From Gemmatimonadaceae bacterium (GTDB lineage: Bacteria; Gemmatimonadota; Gemmatimonadetes; Gemmatimonadales; Gemmatimonadaceae), in contig JADLCY010000010.1 of the NCBI GenBank assembly GCA_020846935.1, positions 186,001 to 250,000 of the forward strand: a stretch of DNA of 64,000 bases. Direction: 5' to 3'. Numbering within the stretch: position 1 is the first letter of the stretch; each line of letters opens with the position of its first letter. Shown piece by piece: positions 19,529 to 27,072 of this stretch. The notes under the pieces are model-generated. The model was not told where the DNA came from. It made no database searches and saw only the letters and a program-made list of their open reading frames with translations. A program made the translations under genes and the position numbers.

Positions 19529-22141
19529 CTAACGATTGGCCCCGGCCACGCGCGCCGGTGCGCTGGCACTTTCCTGGTCGCCCGAACCCAGCTGACCGTC
19601 CACGTTGTAGCCCCAGCAGTACGCTTCCCCGCCGGAGACGGCGCACGTGTGCGCCCCGCTGGCGTTGAGCGCGCTCAGGGCGCCCAGTCCGCGGATCGCC
19701 ACGGGCCGGCCGCGGTCGACGGTGGATCCGTCGCCGACCTGTCCGTAGGCGTTGCGCCCCCAGCAAAAGCCGCGACCATCGGCGGTCCGTGCGCACGTGT
19801 GATAGTCGCCGGCCGCGACGGTGCTGAACGGCCCGCTGGCCTCGACGCGCTGCGGCGTCGGTCCACCGCTCGTGCCTCCGGTCCCGAGCTGTCCATACTG
19901 ATTCTGTCCCCAGCACCAGGCATCGCCACCGGTGGTGACCGCGCAGGTGTGGGAGTTCCCCGCCGAGATGCTGATGAAGCGTTCGCTGGTCAACACCGGC
20001 ACGGGCGAGGTGTGGTCGGTGGTCGTGCCGTCGCCGAGCTGCCCGGCGTCATTGCGCCCCCAGCACAGCGCTTCGCCGCTGCGCGTGAGCGCACACGTGT
20101 GCTGGCCACCAACCGCGATGGCGCCGGCCGGGCCGCCTAACGCGACGCTCACCGGTGTGCTGCGTCCGCTCCGCGAGCCGTCGCCCAGCTGACCGCGTGC
20201 ATTGCTTCCCCAGCACTGCACGGCTCCGCTCCGCGTGAGACCGCAGGTGTGCAACCGGCCCGCGCGCACGACCCGGAAGGAGGCGCTGCCGGACACGCGC
20301 ACCGGGGCGTTGCGCGGCGTCATGGTGCCGTCGCCGAGCTGCCCGCTTTCGTTGGCCCCCCAGCAGTACGCGTCACCGTCGCTGCTCGCGCCGCAGGTGT
20401 GTGAACCGCCGGACGAGACGAACGCAAACGCAAACGCGCCGGCCACGAGGGCGGGCGTCCGCCGCGAACCGAACGTTCCATCGCCGAGCTGGCCACTCGT
20501 ATTGCTGCCCCAGCAGAGCGCGCGCCCGTCGCCGTCGATCATGCAGGAATGCCGCGCGCCGGCGGCGATCGTCCCGCGATCGGTGGAGAAGGCGACCGCG
20601 GGCGTGACGGGTTCGGCCGGTTGCGGCTTGACCGAATCTGCTGGGGCCGTGGCGGGCGTGACGGTCGGCACCGAAGTCGGAACGGTGGTCGGCGGCTGGC
20701 GCACCGAGTCCTGACGCGGCGGCGTCATCGCGGCCGGTGGGATCGCGGCTGCCGCGGAATCCACCTGGTGCGCCTCCCCGGTCGCCGCGATCGAGTCCAC
20801 GGCCACGGCGGTATCGGGCGGTGCGATGAACGGCGCCTCGACCGTGGCGGCGTCGGCAAAGCGCGCGGAGTCGGCCGTGGGCGTGGTCGCGTTGACCGGG
20901 CGAAACTGCATCCACGCGAGGAGTGCGACCGTGGTCGCTCCGGCGAGGCCAAGGATCGCGGGGAGCCAGCGCCGCTTGCGCTCGGGCTGGTCGAACGGCA
21001 CCGAGATCGTGGGCTGGCCCCACGGAGACGGCAGCCGCGGCACTTCACCGGATGCCGTCGCCGACTGTTCGTTGGCCGAACTGGGCGTGGTGCCCATCGG
21101 CGTATCTCCACGACGGAACTGCACCGTCGAGGACTGTGGCGACACGGCGCGCACTTCGACCGTCCGGCCGCGCGCGCCCGCTTTCTTTCGTTTGCGCGCC
21201 GCCGACTGCCATTCCTTGAGGCCCGGCAGCTTGTCGGTGCTGGAGAGCAGCGTCAGGAAGCGCGCCGCGCTCGGCCAGCGGTGATCCGGCTTCTTGGCCA
21301 TCAGTCCCTCGAGGAGGAACTGGAGGCGCGGCGGCACGTCGGGGCGGGCGATGTCGAGCGGTGGGAGCGCGTCGTGCTTCTGGCGATAGATGACGCTGTA
21401 GAGGCTTTCGCCCATCCAGGGCCGCTGGCCGGTGAGCATCTCCCATCCGACCATGCCGAGGGCGTAGAGGTCGCTGCGCCCGTCGAGCGAGCCGCCGTCG
21501 ATCTGCTCGGGCGACATGTAGGTCGGCGTGCCGATCGCCGTGCCCGTGGCCGTCAGCTCGGTGTTTTCGGTGATCGAGCGCGCGACACCAAAGTCGGAAA
21601 GCAGGGCGCGCCCGGTGACCTCGTCGAGGAAGATGTTCTCCGGCTTGACGTCACGGTGGACGACGCCACACCGGTGCGCGTACGCCAGGGCACGCGCGAT
21701 GTCCTTGAGCACGCCCTCGGCGCGATCGACCGGCAGTCCGCCGTTGGACAGGGCAGCCTTGAGCGTGTGCCCGGGCACGATCTGCATCACCAGCGCGAGC
21801 CCGTTGTTCAGCCGCTTGATCGCGTGCAGCGAGACGATGTTCGGATGCTCGAGCTGCGCGACCGTGCGCGCCTCGCGGGCGAGCCGCGCGACCGCTTCTT
21901 CGTCGGCGTGGAATCGCGGGCGCACGACCTTGACGGCGACCTCGCGGCCAAGCGCGCGTTCGCGCGCGCGGTAGACCACGGCCATCCCGCCGCGCCCAAG
22001 TTCACCCAGGAACTCGTATTCGTCCGAGAGCTCGACGGGCCACCCCGTCGTCGCGTCCGTCGTCGCGCCGTCGCGCACGTTCGGTTCGGTCACGGGCGGA
22101 GCCCCCTCCGCCGCGGCGTGGAGCGCGGTGTCATCGCGCAC
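19529..22141 (-). CDS. Transmembrane Ser/Thr kinase with seven RCC1 repeats
   Basis: 870 residues from a GTG start. Residues 42-305 are a Hanks-type kinase with every key residue: GELGRGGMAVVY loop, VAVK (Lys71), HRDVKPEN (Asp164), DFG (183-185) and GTPTYMSPEQ. A basic, Pro/Ser-rich juxtamembrane part leads to one membrane helix at about 392-412, then a Pro/Thr-rich linker. Residues 521-865 hold seven RCC1 units, each with CWGxNxxGQLGDG and HTC motifs, enough for one seven-bladed propeller outside the membrane. So the propeller probably senses something outside and controls the cytoplasmic kinase. It overlaps the upstream FHA gene by 11 bp; FHA domains bind phosphothreonine, so that protein is the likely partner. 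Confidence 0.95.
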   Translation of the reverse strand: MRDDTALHAAAEGAPPVTEPNVRDGATTDATTGWPVELSDEYEFLGELGRGGMAVVYRARERALGREVAVKVVRPRFHADEEAVARLAREARTVAQLEHPNIVSLHAIKRLNNGLALVMQIVPGHTLKAALSNGGLPVDRAEGVLKDIARALAYAHRCGVVHRDVKPENIFLDEVTGRALLSDFGVARSITENTELTATGTAIGTPTYMSPEQIDGGSLDGRSDLYALGMVGWEMLTGQRPWMGESLYSVIYRQKHDALPPLDIARPDVPPRLQFLLEGLMAKKPDHRWPSAARFLTLLSSTDKLPGLKEWQSAARKRKKAGARGRTVEVRAVSPQSSTVQFRRGDTPMGTTPSSANEQSATASGEVPRLPSPWGQPTISVPFDQPERKRRWLPAILGLAGATTVALLAWMQFRPVNATTPTADSARFADAATVEAPFIAPPDTAVAVDSIAATGEAHQVDSAAAAIPPAAMTPPRQDSVRQPPTTVPTSVPTVTPATAPADSVKPQPAEPVTPAVAFSTDRGTIAAGARHSCMIDGDGRALCWGSNTSGQLGDGTFGSRRTPALVAGAFAFAFVSSGGSHTCGASSDGDAYCWGANESGQLGDGTMTPRNAPVRVSGSASFRVVRAGRLHTCGLTRSGAVQCWGSNARGQLGDGSRSGRSTPVSVALGGPAGAIAVGGQHTCALTRSGEALCWGRNDAGQLGDGTTTDHTSPVPVLTSERFISISAGNSHTCAVTTGGDAWCWGQNQYGQLGTGGTSGGPTPQRVEASGPFSTVAAGDYHTCARTADGRGFCWGRNAYGQVGDGSTVDRGRPVAIRGLGALSALNASGAHTCAVSGGEAYCWGYNVDGQLGSGDQESASAPARVAGANR

Positions 22142-22874
22142 GGAACCGGAACACGAGCGCGCCCATCTCCACCAGGTCGTCGTCGTTCAGCAACTGCGCG
22201 CTGTTCACGCCGTCGAGCGCAGCGCCGTTCACGACCACCGGGTTGGTGCGCGAGAGGTTCGTGAGGCGCCAGCGGTCCCCTTCGGGTGAGAGCCGCGCGT
22301 GGGTTCGCGACACCGTGGGTTCGAGGAGTTGCACGTGACGATACGGCGGGCCTTCCTTGCGCCCGAAGGTGATGTCGGGCGACTCGCCCAGCGCGGGATG
22401 CACGAAGCGCACTTCGTGACCCGCATCCGGGCCGCCGACAACCTCCAGAAAACCCTGAAGGAACTGCAGCGTTCCATCGCTCGGTCGATGAAATCGCAGC
22501 GAGTGGCCCATGACCACTTCAGGTGCGATCGTGCCCGGGGCAAACCGGCCCGTGGTCGCCGTGACCGGGTCTTCGACGGCGCTGATCGGCCCCGAGAGCG
22601 GGACCGCGACGTCCGCGATGAGCGGCTGCGCGAAGATCCGCTGATCGACCGCGGTCGACCGATGCGCCGAGGTTGCCGGCGGTGTGGCGCGCGAGCCCGC
22701 GGGCATGACGAGCGGGCCAGCGCTCATGCCCGAAACCACGAGCAACGGATTCCCGTGCGCGCGCAGCTCTTCGTCGCGTCGACGACGGTTCATCCACATC
22801 GCGGCAACGATCGCCAGCGTCGCCGTCGCCAGCGTACCGAGGATGATGAAAAGCCCCGCGAGAGAAACGCGCAT
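22131..22874 (-). CDS. Membrane-anchored FHA-domain protein, first gene of kinase operon
   Basis: 247 residues from the ATG at 22874, preceded by a ggag ribosome site; the frame is open upstream to 22976 but without a better start. One N-terminal membrane helix (GLFIILGTLATATLAIVAAMW) is followed by an RRRR stop-transfer, a low-complexity linker and a C-terminal FHA domain with ITFGR, VSRTHARL and LTNLSRTNPVVVNG. FHA domains recognise phosphothreonine, and the next gene, which it overlaps by 11 bp, is a Ser/Thr kinase. A paralogue with the same plan lies 211 bp upstream. Confidence 0.9.
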   Translation of the reverse strand: MRVSLAGLFIILGTLATATLAIVAAMWMNRRRRDEELRAHGNPLLVVSGMSAGPLVMPAGSRATPPATSAHRSTAVDQRIFAQPLIADVAVPLSGPISAVEDPVTATTGRFAPGTIAPEVVMGHSLRFHRPSDGTLQFLQGFLEVVGGPDAGHEVRFVHPALGESPDITFGRKEGPPYRHVQLLEPTVSRTHARLSPEGDRWRLTNLSRTNPVVVNGAALDGVNSAQLLNDDDLVEMGALVFRFRAR

Positions 22875-23084
22875 CTCACTCCATCTGCTCGCTTTCGGGC
22901 TCACCGCGCCCAAATGCAAAGACCGCCCGTGCCCAGTGCCCTGGTCGAGCCGACAAGGAAGTAGTTCACTCGGCACGCATTGACGCGTCCGTGTGACTTT
23001 CCGCTAATCTGAAGCGCTGTAAGTGACGACGCCAGCCAGCGTTGCGGCTGCGCTACAGTCTATCGGTCCTTCTGTCGCGAGAGC

Positions 23085-23870
23085 TCAGCGAGACCGGAAA
23101 CGGAAGATCACCTCGCCCATCTCGATCCGGTCGCCATCGCGGAGCACGACGGATGGCGATTCCTCGCTCATGGCGAGGCCGTTGACCGAGACCGGATTGG
23201 TCCTGGAGAGGTTGGTGAGCGTCCAGGTTTTCCCTTCGAGCGACATGCGAGCGTGCTGCCGCGAGACCGTGTGTTCCTGGAGCTGGACGTGGCGGTATTG
23301 CGGCCCTTCGGCGCGGCCGAAGGTAATCGTCTGGCCGTCCGGACCGGCCGTGCGGACGAACCGGATCTCCTGGCCCACGTCGCGTCCCTCCACGACTTCC
23401 AGCTTGCCGGGGAGGAACTGCAGCGTGCCGTCGACCGGCTTTTCCAGCCGGAGCGTGGAGGCTGGGGAGTGGCTGCCCTCCCGGTGGCCGTGCCTCGGGT
23501 CGCCCGCCACCTGCAGCTTGAGCACGCGGCCCGGTTCTTCGGCTTCCGCGGCTCGTGCGGCCCGCGCTTCCACCTGGATCGCATCCATCCCGAGCGTCGG
23601 ACGCTCATAGGCCACCGGCTCGGCGACCGGGGCTGGGACCGGAGGCGCGTACTGGCTGGCGGTGGGCGGCTGCGCTGGCGCGGAGGGCGGCGTGGGCGGT
23701 CGCTCAGGCCTTGGCGGCACGATGGCCCTGGAATCGCGGCCGAACGGGGCGATCGCGATGGGGCTGGACTTCATGCGCCGGCGTTTGAGGCTGGGCAGGA
23801 AGTAGCCGAAGATCATCGCAAGCACGATGACCCCCAGCGGAATGCCGACGAGCACGAGGGGACTGAGCAA
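23085..23870 (-). CDS. Second membrane-anchored FHA-domain protein
   Basis: 261 residues from a TTG start. Plan: one membrane helix (LVLVGIPLGVIVLAMIFGYFL), basic cluster KRRRMK, a Pro/Ala-rich linker and a C-terminal FHA domain (ITFGRAEG, VSRQHARM, LTNLSRTNPVSVNG). About half the residues of the C-terminal 125 match the FHA protein encoded at 22131-22874, so the two are tandem duplicates. The 210-bp gap between them suggests separate transcripts or a promoter in the gap. Probably another phosphothreonine reader for the downstream kinase. Confidence 0.9.
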   Translation of the reverse strand: MLSPLVLVGIPLGVIVLAMIFGYFLPSLKRRRMKSSPIAIAPFGRDSRAIVPPRPERPPTPPSAPAQPPTASQYAPPVPAPVAEPVAYERPTLGMDAIQVEARAARAAEAEEPGRVLKLQVAGDPRHGHREGSHSPASTLRLEKPVDGTLQFLPGKLEVVEGRDVGQEIRFVRTAGPDGQTITFGRAEGPQYRHVQLQEHTVSRQHARMSLEGKTWTLTNLSRTNPVSVNGLAMSEESPSVVLRDGDRIEMGEVIFRFRSR

Positions 23871-24067
23871 GGAGCGAATGTGGCGGGTGAGTGCTTGCCG
23901 GTATTAGACGAGACTCGGGGAACATCGTCAATTGGCGCCCGTGGTTGCAAACCTTGTTCCGTGCGCGCACAGACAACACCGGGCGAGGGATGATACCCTC
24001 AAGCGTCAGGGCGGCGTCTCCGTTGACCGGGTTGGGGGCGGTGGCTAGGTTTCCGTGCTCTTTGTAA

Positions 24068-24141
<74 letters not shown>

Positions 24142-24156
24142 TTTTTCAGAATCTGG

Positions 24157-24190
24157 AAGCCCCGCGTGGACTTATGTCCGGGTGGGGTTT
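24157..24190 (+). terminator. tRNA-Ile terminator hairpin
   Basis: A long imperfect stem: aagccccgc (24157-24165) against ggtggggttt (24181-24190) with two G-T pairs, and gga/tcc inside, loop cttatg. It is followed by tctcatt. A related hairpin sits after the second tRNA fragment at 25576. The rest of 24191-24376 has no supported gene. Confidence 0.65.
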
Positions 24191-24376
24191 CTCATTCGTG
24201 AGACGTCGGGCTGTCCGTTCGAGCACGCGACGGGCGGTTCCTGGCCTCAGCGCCCGGCTGCGGCCCGAAGCGCTGCCCGGTTCCTGAGCGCTTCGGCCAT
24301 CGTGAGTTCGTCGGGCTTCTTGCAGCACAGCAGGATGGTCTGGCCCGGAGAGGGACAGTGGTCTTGGTCGGGCGAC

Positions 24377-24961
24377 TCAGCCGAGGAGCCTTGGGTCGTA
24401 CTCGAACGGCCGTTTGGCGATGATGCTCGCATTCGACGCGTCCGGGTGCCTGGGGTTGATCAGTATGTTGTACTCCTCCGGAACCGGTGCGGCGGGCACA
24501 CGAAGCAGTGCGGTTGTCGCCTCGGAAAGCCACTTGTCTCCGATGCCCTGGCAGGTTGGGCAGCTCGTGCGTTTGGCCCACTCGCGCCCCAGCCGTCTTA
24601 CGTCAACGGTTTCCACTGCGAGGGTGTCGGGTACCTCAATGGTCAGCGCGACGAGATCAGAAGGCGCGTCGGTCGGGTCCAGGTGTACGAGATATTCCAG
24701 CGCCGCCAGCGCAAGCGAGGTTGGTGTGTAGATGACAGGCGCGCCAGGCGAGTTCCAGCGGCCGCCATACAGCCGTGCGCCTTCGCCATCCAGCGCGCTG
24801 AACGGGTCTCGGCAGAGGCGATAGAGATACAAATCTCCCCACTCAGCTCGCGATGCCGTGTTCAATGCGGCCGAGGACTCGCTCAACGGCGAGAGCGCCG
24901 GCGTCACTGTCGAGCAACGCAAGCGGACGCGCCCCTCCAAGAGCCCGATTGGGCTTCGCAA
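24377..24961 (-). CDS. RES-domain toxin (NAD-consuming type)
   Basis: Toxin of the RES/Xre (MbcT-like) type II system; known members deplete NAD+. Family marks: LYRLCRDPFSALDGEGARLYGGRWN near the start, ALEYLVHL in the middle and the C-terminal NASIIAKRPFEYDPRLL. These contain the Arg, Glu and Ser that name the family. The start is uncertain: the given TTG makes 194 residues; a GTG at 24907 would make 176. Either way the gene begins inside the antitoxin gene, which ends at 24843, so the two are translationally linked. Confidence 0.87.
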   Translation of the reverse strand: MRSPIGLLEGRVRLRCSTVTPALSPLSESSAALNTASRAEWGDLYLYRLCRDPFSALDGEGARLYGGRWNSPGAPVIYTPTSLALAALEYLVHLDPTDAPSDLVALTIEVPDTLAVETVDVRRLGREWAKRTSCPTCQGIGDKWLSEATTALLRVPAAPVPEEYNILINPRHPDASNASIIAKRPFEYDPRLLG

Positions 24962-25280
24962 GCCACCGATGCGCCTTGTCGTCGTCGGCGAACGCGCTTT
25001 CGGCGCGCACGATCAAACGAGCCAGGCGGGCCAAACGATCGGACTCATCTGCCGAGAGAGTGATCTCTTCCTTGCGCTTGCGCTGAAGGGTGCGTGCGCT
25101 TCCTACGGCGCGATAGATGTCGCTTTGGATACCGACGAAAGCCGCAAACTCCTCGAAGACTCGATCAAGCGCGCGCGCGGGAATCCCGGCACGTACGGCC
25201 GCGATCAGGTCGTACTCCGACTCGTCCCTTCCGAGGACGCTCCTTCCCCCGAGTTTCCTGGCAACAGCAGCGACAGTCAT
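24843..25280 (-). CDS. Xre/MbcA/ParS-type antitoxin (DUF2384)
   Basis: 145 residues from the ATG at 25280. The N-terminal part (LIAAVRAGIPARALDRVFEEF) resembles the Xre-like helix-turn-helix of these antitoxins; the C-terminal half (RLARLARLIVRAESAFADDDKAHRWLAKPNRALGG and on to ALAVERVLGRIEHG) is the MbcA/ParS toxin-binding domain. It neutralises the RES toxin encoded by the overlapping downstream gene and normally also represses the operon. The frame stays open to 25454, but that stretch shows no domain. Confidence 0.88.
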   Translation of the reverse strand: MTVAAVARKLGGRSVLGRDESEYDLIAAVRAGIPARALDRVFEEFAAFVGIQSDIYRAVGSARTLQRKRKEEITLSADESDRLARLARLIVRAESAFADDDKAHRWLAKPNRALGGARPLALLDSDAGALAVERVLGRIEHGIAS

Positions 25281-25513
25281 TTCTTCGATGCGCCAAGTGA
25301 CGTTAGCCGTATACCCATTTGGCGCTCCGTGGGGCACCCCCCGCATGCTCCGGAGAGGGAGGAAGTGCGCTGAGAGTCCCCGATCGCGCGCAGTCCGTTG
25401 GTTGTCTGTTTCCCCACAGCAACTCCCGGTCTGGGGGCAAGGGGTTCCCGGCACATCGCGATGTCCGTCAACGACTTACAGGCATGGTGCCGCCCACGAG
25501 CCCCTGTTCGGGA

Positions 25514-25557
25514 GCCTGATAAGCGTGAGGTCGGCAGTTCAACTCTGCCTAGGCCCA
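25514..25557 (+). pseudogene. 3' half of a tRNA-Ile gene (attachment-site repeat)
   Basis: Matches 24098-24141 from the anticodon stem to the discriminator base in 41 of 44 positions. The 5' half (acceptor strand and D-arm) is missing: upstream sequence is unrelated. The T-stem is GGCAG/CTGCC here but GGTAG/CTACC in the intact gene, so pairing is kept; the acceptor strand is TAGGCCC rather than CAGGCCC. It marks the far junction of the inserted segment. Confidence 0.85.
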
Positions 25558-25575
25558 TGATCTGACCCTTTGGCG

Positions 25576-25601
25576 CCCCACCGGACTGTATCCTGGTGGG
25601 G
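25576..25601 (+). terminator. Hairpin after the tRNA fragment, related to the tRNA-Ile terminator
   Basis: ccccacc (25576-25582) pairs with ggtgggg (25595-25601), with gga/tcc inside. It shares the GGACT and TCCxGGTGGGGT pieces with the hairpin at 24157-24190, so homology extends past the tRNA half and this may be the original downstream flank. Confidence 0.6.
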
Positions 25602-26023
25602 TCGCTGCTTGTCGGACTCAGGTCGCCGCCGTCAGGGGGTGGAGGTACACTGCGAGCGCGCCATGGCCTCAGCTTCCGAGCCGTGTCAGGAGCGCAGCCG
25701 GGCCCCTACCACTGCTGTCTCGCGACCTGACCTGCCCTCGCTTGCGCGACTCCGAGCGGTTCTTGGCTCTCCCGGCCTGACGGCGGGGTTGAGCACCGAG
25801 GCGTTGAATCAGGACCTTTCGGTTCGGTTGGAGCGCGGCCGGGTCGCCCTTCACGCGGGCGAGAGTCACCCCGATAATTGCCGGAGAGGACGTGCGTCGA
25901 GGAACTCGCCCGCCAGTTTCAAGGCCATGCATGCCAAACACGCCACCCTGGGCCTCCGCGCGAGAACCCTGCCTTCGACCTGGATATGATCCATCCGCTG
26001 CGCAGCACCAGCAGCCGCATCGC
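25602..26023. other. Intergenic stretch, nothing supported
   Basis: Frames are open on both strands here but none has a ribosome site, a recognisable domain or plausible composition. No promoter was recognised for the nuclease gene that begins at 26024. Likewise 25281-25513, between the antitoxin gene and the tRNA fragment, shows no gene. Confidence 0.5.
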
Positions 26024-26947
26024 ATGAAGTCCTACTACCGCGTGATGCTGGGAGCCAAGAGCGTGCACGCCGAAGCCTGCCTGTCAGGCGGGTTCATTGG
26101 TACGGACTTCGACCTGCATCAGGACCTTGGCGGCAAGCTGTCGACGGACTGGCGTGCATTCAACAAGGCGTTCATCCCCGTCTATCTCGCCATCCATCCC
26201 GGGAAGTCCAGGATCAGCGCTGGCCTGGCCTGCGGTGCGGTCTGGACCGTATCGAAGGGCATCTTGAAGGGCGACGTGGTGCTGTGCCCGGATGGGAGTG
26301 GCCAGTATCGCGTAGGCGAGGTGACGGGAGACTACCACTACGAAGCGGGCGAAATTCTCCCGCATCGCCGTGCGGTGCGCTGGCTCGGAGTCGGCCTCGA
26401 GCGCATCGCCATGAGCGAGGCGCTGCGAAACTCGACCGGCTCCATCGGCACGGTGAGCGACATCACGCAGCATCGGCAGGAGATCGAGAGTCTGCTTGCC
26501 GGCGCCGCCGCACCGATCCTGATCTCCACCGATGTCACCGTGGAGAACCCTTCGGCGTTTGCCCTCGAGGCGCACCTCGAGGACTTCCTCGTGGTGAACT
26601 GGTCGCAGACCGAACTTGGCAAGGACTACGACATCTACGAGGAGGACGGCGAGAGGGCGCAGCAATACCAGACCGATACCGGGCCACTCGACATCCTGGC
26701 CATCAGCAAGGACAGAACGCGACTCCTCGTCGTTGAGCTCAAGAAGGGTCGGGCCAGCGACGTCGTGGTCGGACAAACGCTGCGCTACATGGGCTTCGTT
26801 CAGGAGCAGCTTGCCGAAGTTGGCCAGCAGGTGCTCGGCGCGGTGATCGCCCTCGAAGACGACCAGCGTCTGCGGCGCGCGCTGTCCATGACGCCCACCA
26901 TCAGCTTCTACCGCTATCAGGTCAGCTTCAAGCTGGTGAAGGGCTGA
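26024..26947 (+). CDS. NucS/DUF91-like PD-(D/E)XK nuclease
   Basis: 307 residues from the ATG at 26024; the frame runs upstream to 25892 without a better start. The C-terminal half is a NucS-type nuclease: LEDFLVVNW, then PLDIL (Asp223), VVELKKG (Glu238, Lys240) and VVGQTLRYMGFV, which supply the D-ExK site and the Gln/Tyr motif. The N-terminal half has no clear family; its size and GDVVLCPDGSGQYRVGEVTGDY stretch suggest a beta-barrel DNA- or base-reading domain. The fusion fits a restriction-type or mismatch nuclease. No methyltransferase is adjacent. It lies just outside the tRNA-Ile insertion, in a typical place for accessory defence genes. Confidence 0.82.
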   Translation: MKSYYRVMLGAKSVHAEACLSGGFIGTDFDLHQDLGGKLSTDWRAFNKAFIPVYLAIHPGKSRISAGLACGAVWTVSKGILKGDVVLCPDGSGQYRVGEVTGDYHYEAGEILPHRRAVRWLGVGLERIAMSEALRNSTGSIGTVSDITQHRQEIESLLAGAAAPILISTDVTVENPSAFALEAHLEDFLVVNWSQTELGKDYDIYEEDGERAQQYQTDTGPLDILAISKDRTRLLVVELKKGRASDVVVGQTLRYMGFVQEQLAEVGQQVLGAVIALEDDQRLRRALSMTPTISFYRYQVSFKLVKG

Positions 26948-27072
26948 CGGGCGCCCTCCCTGACGTCACGGCAGGGCCTTCTCTCCGTGGCCTACGGCAC
27001 GGACATTTGGGGGGTGAGGGGGGTGATCATCTGCGCTCGATGCACGAGCCGCGCACCCCACGGAGATCGAAC

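Noticed and set aside
25277-25558. Minus-strand frame beginning MGLGRVELPTSRLSG
   Set aside because: It is the antisense translation of the tRNA-Ile fragment, a well-known false gene call; nothing else supports it.
25570-26025. Overlapping open frames on both strands before the nuclease gene
   Set aside because: No ribosome site, domain or plausible composition.
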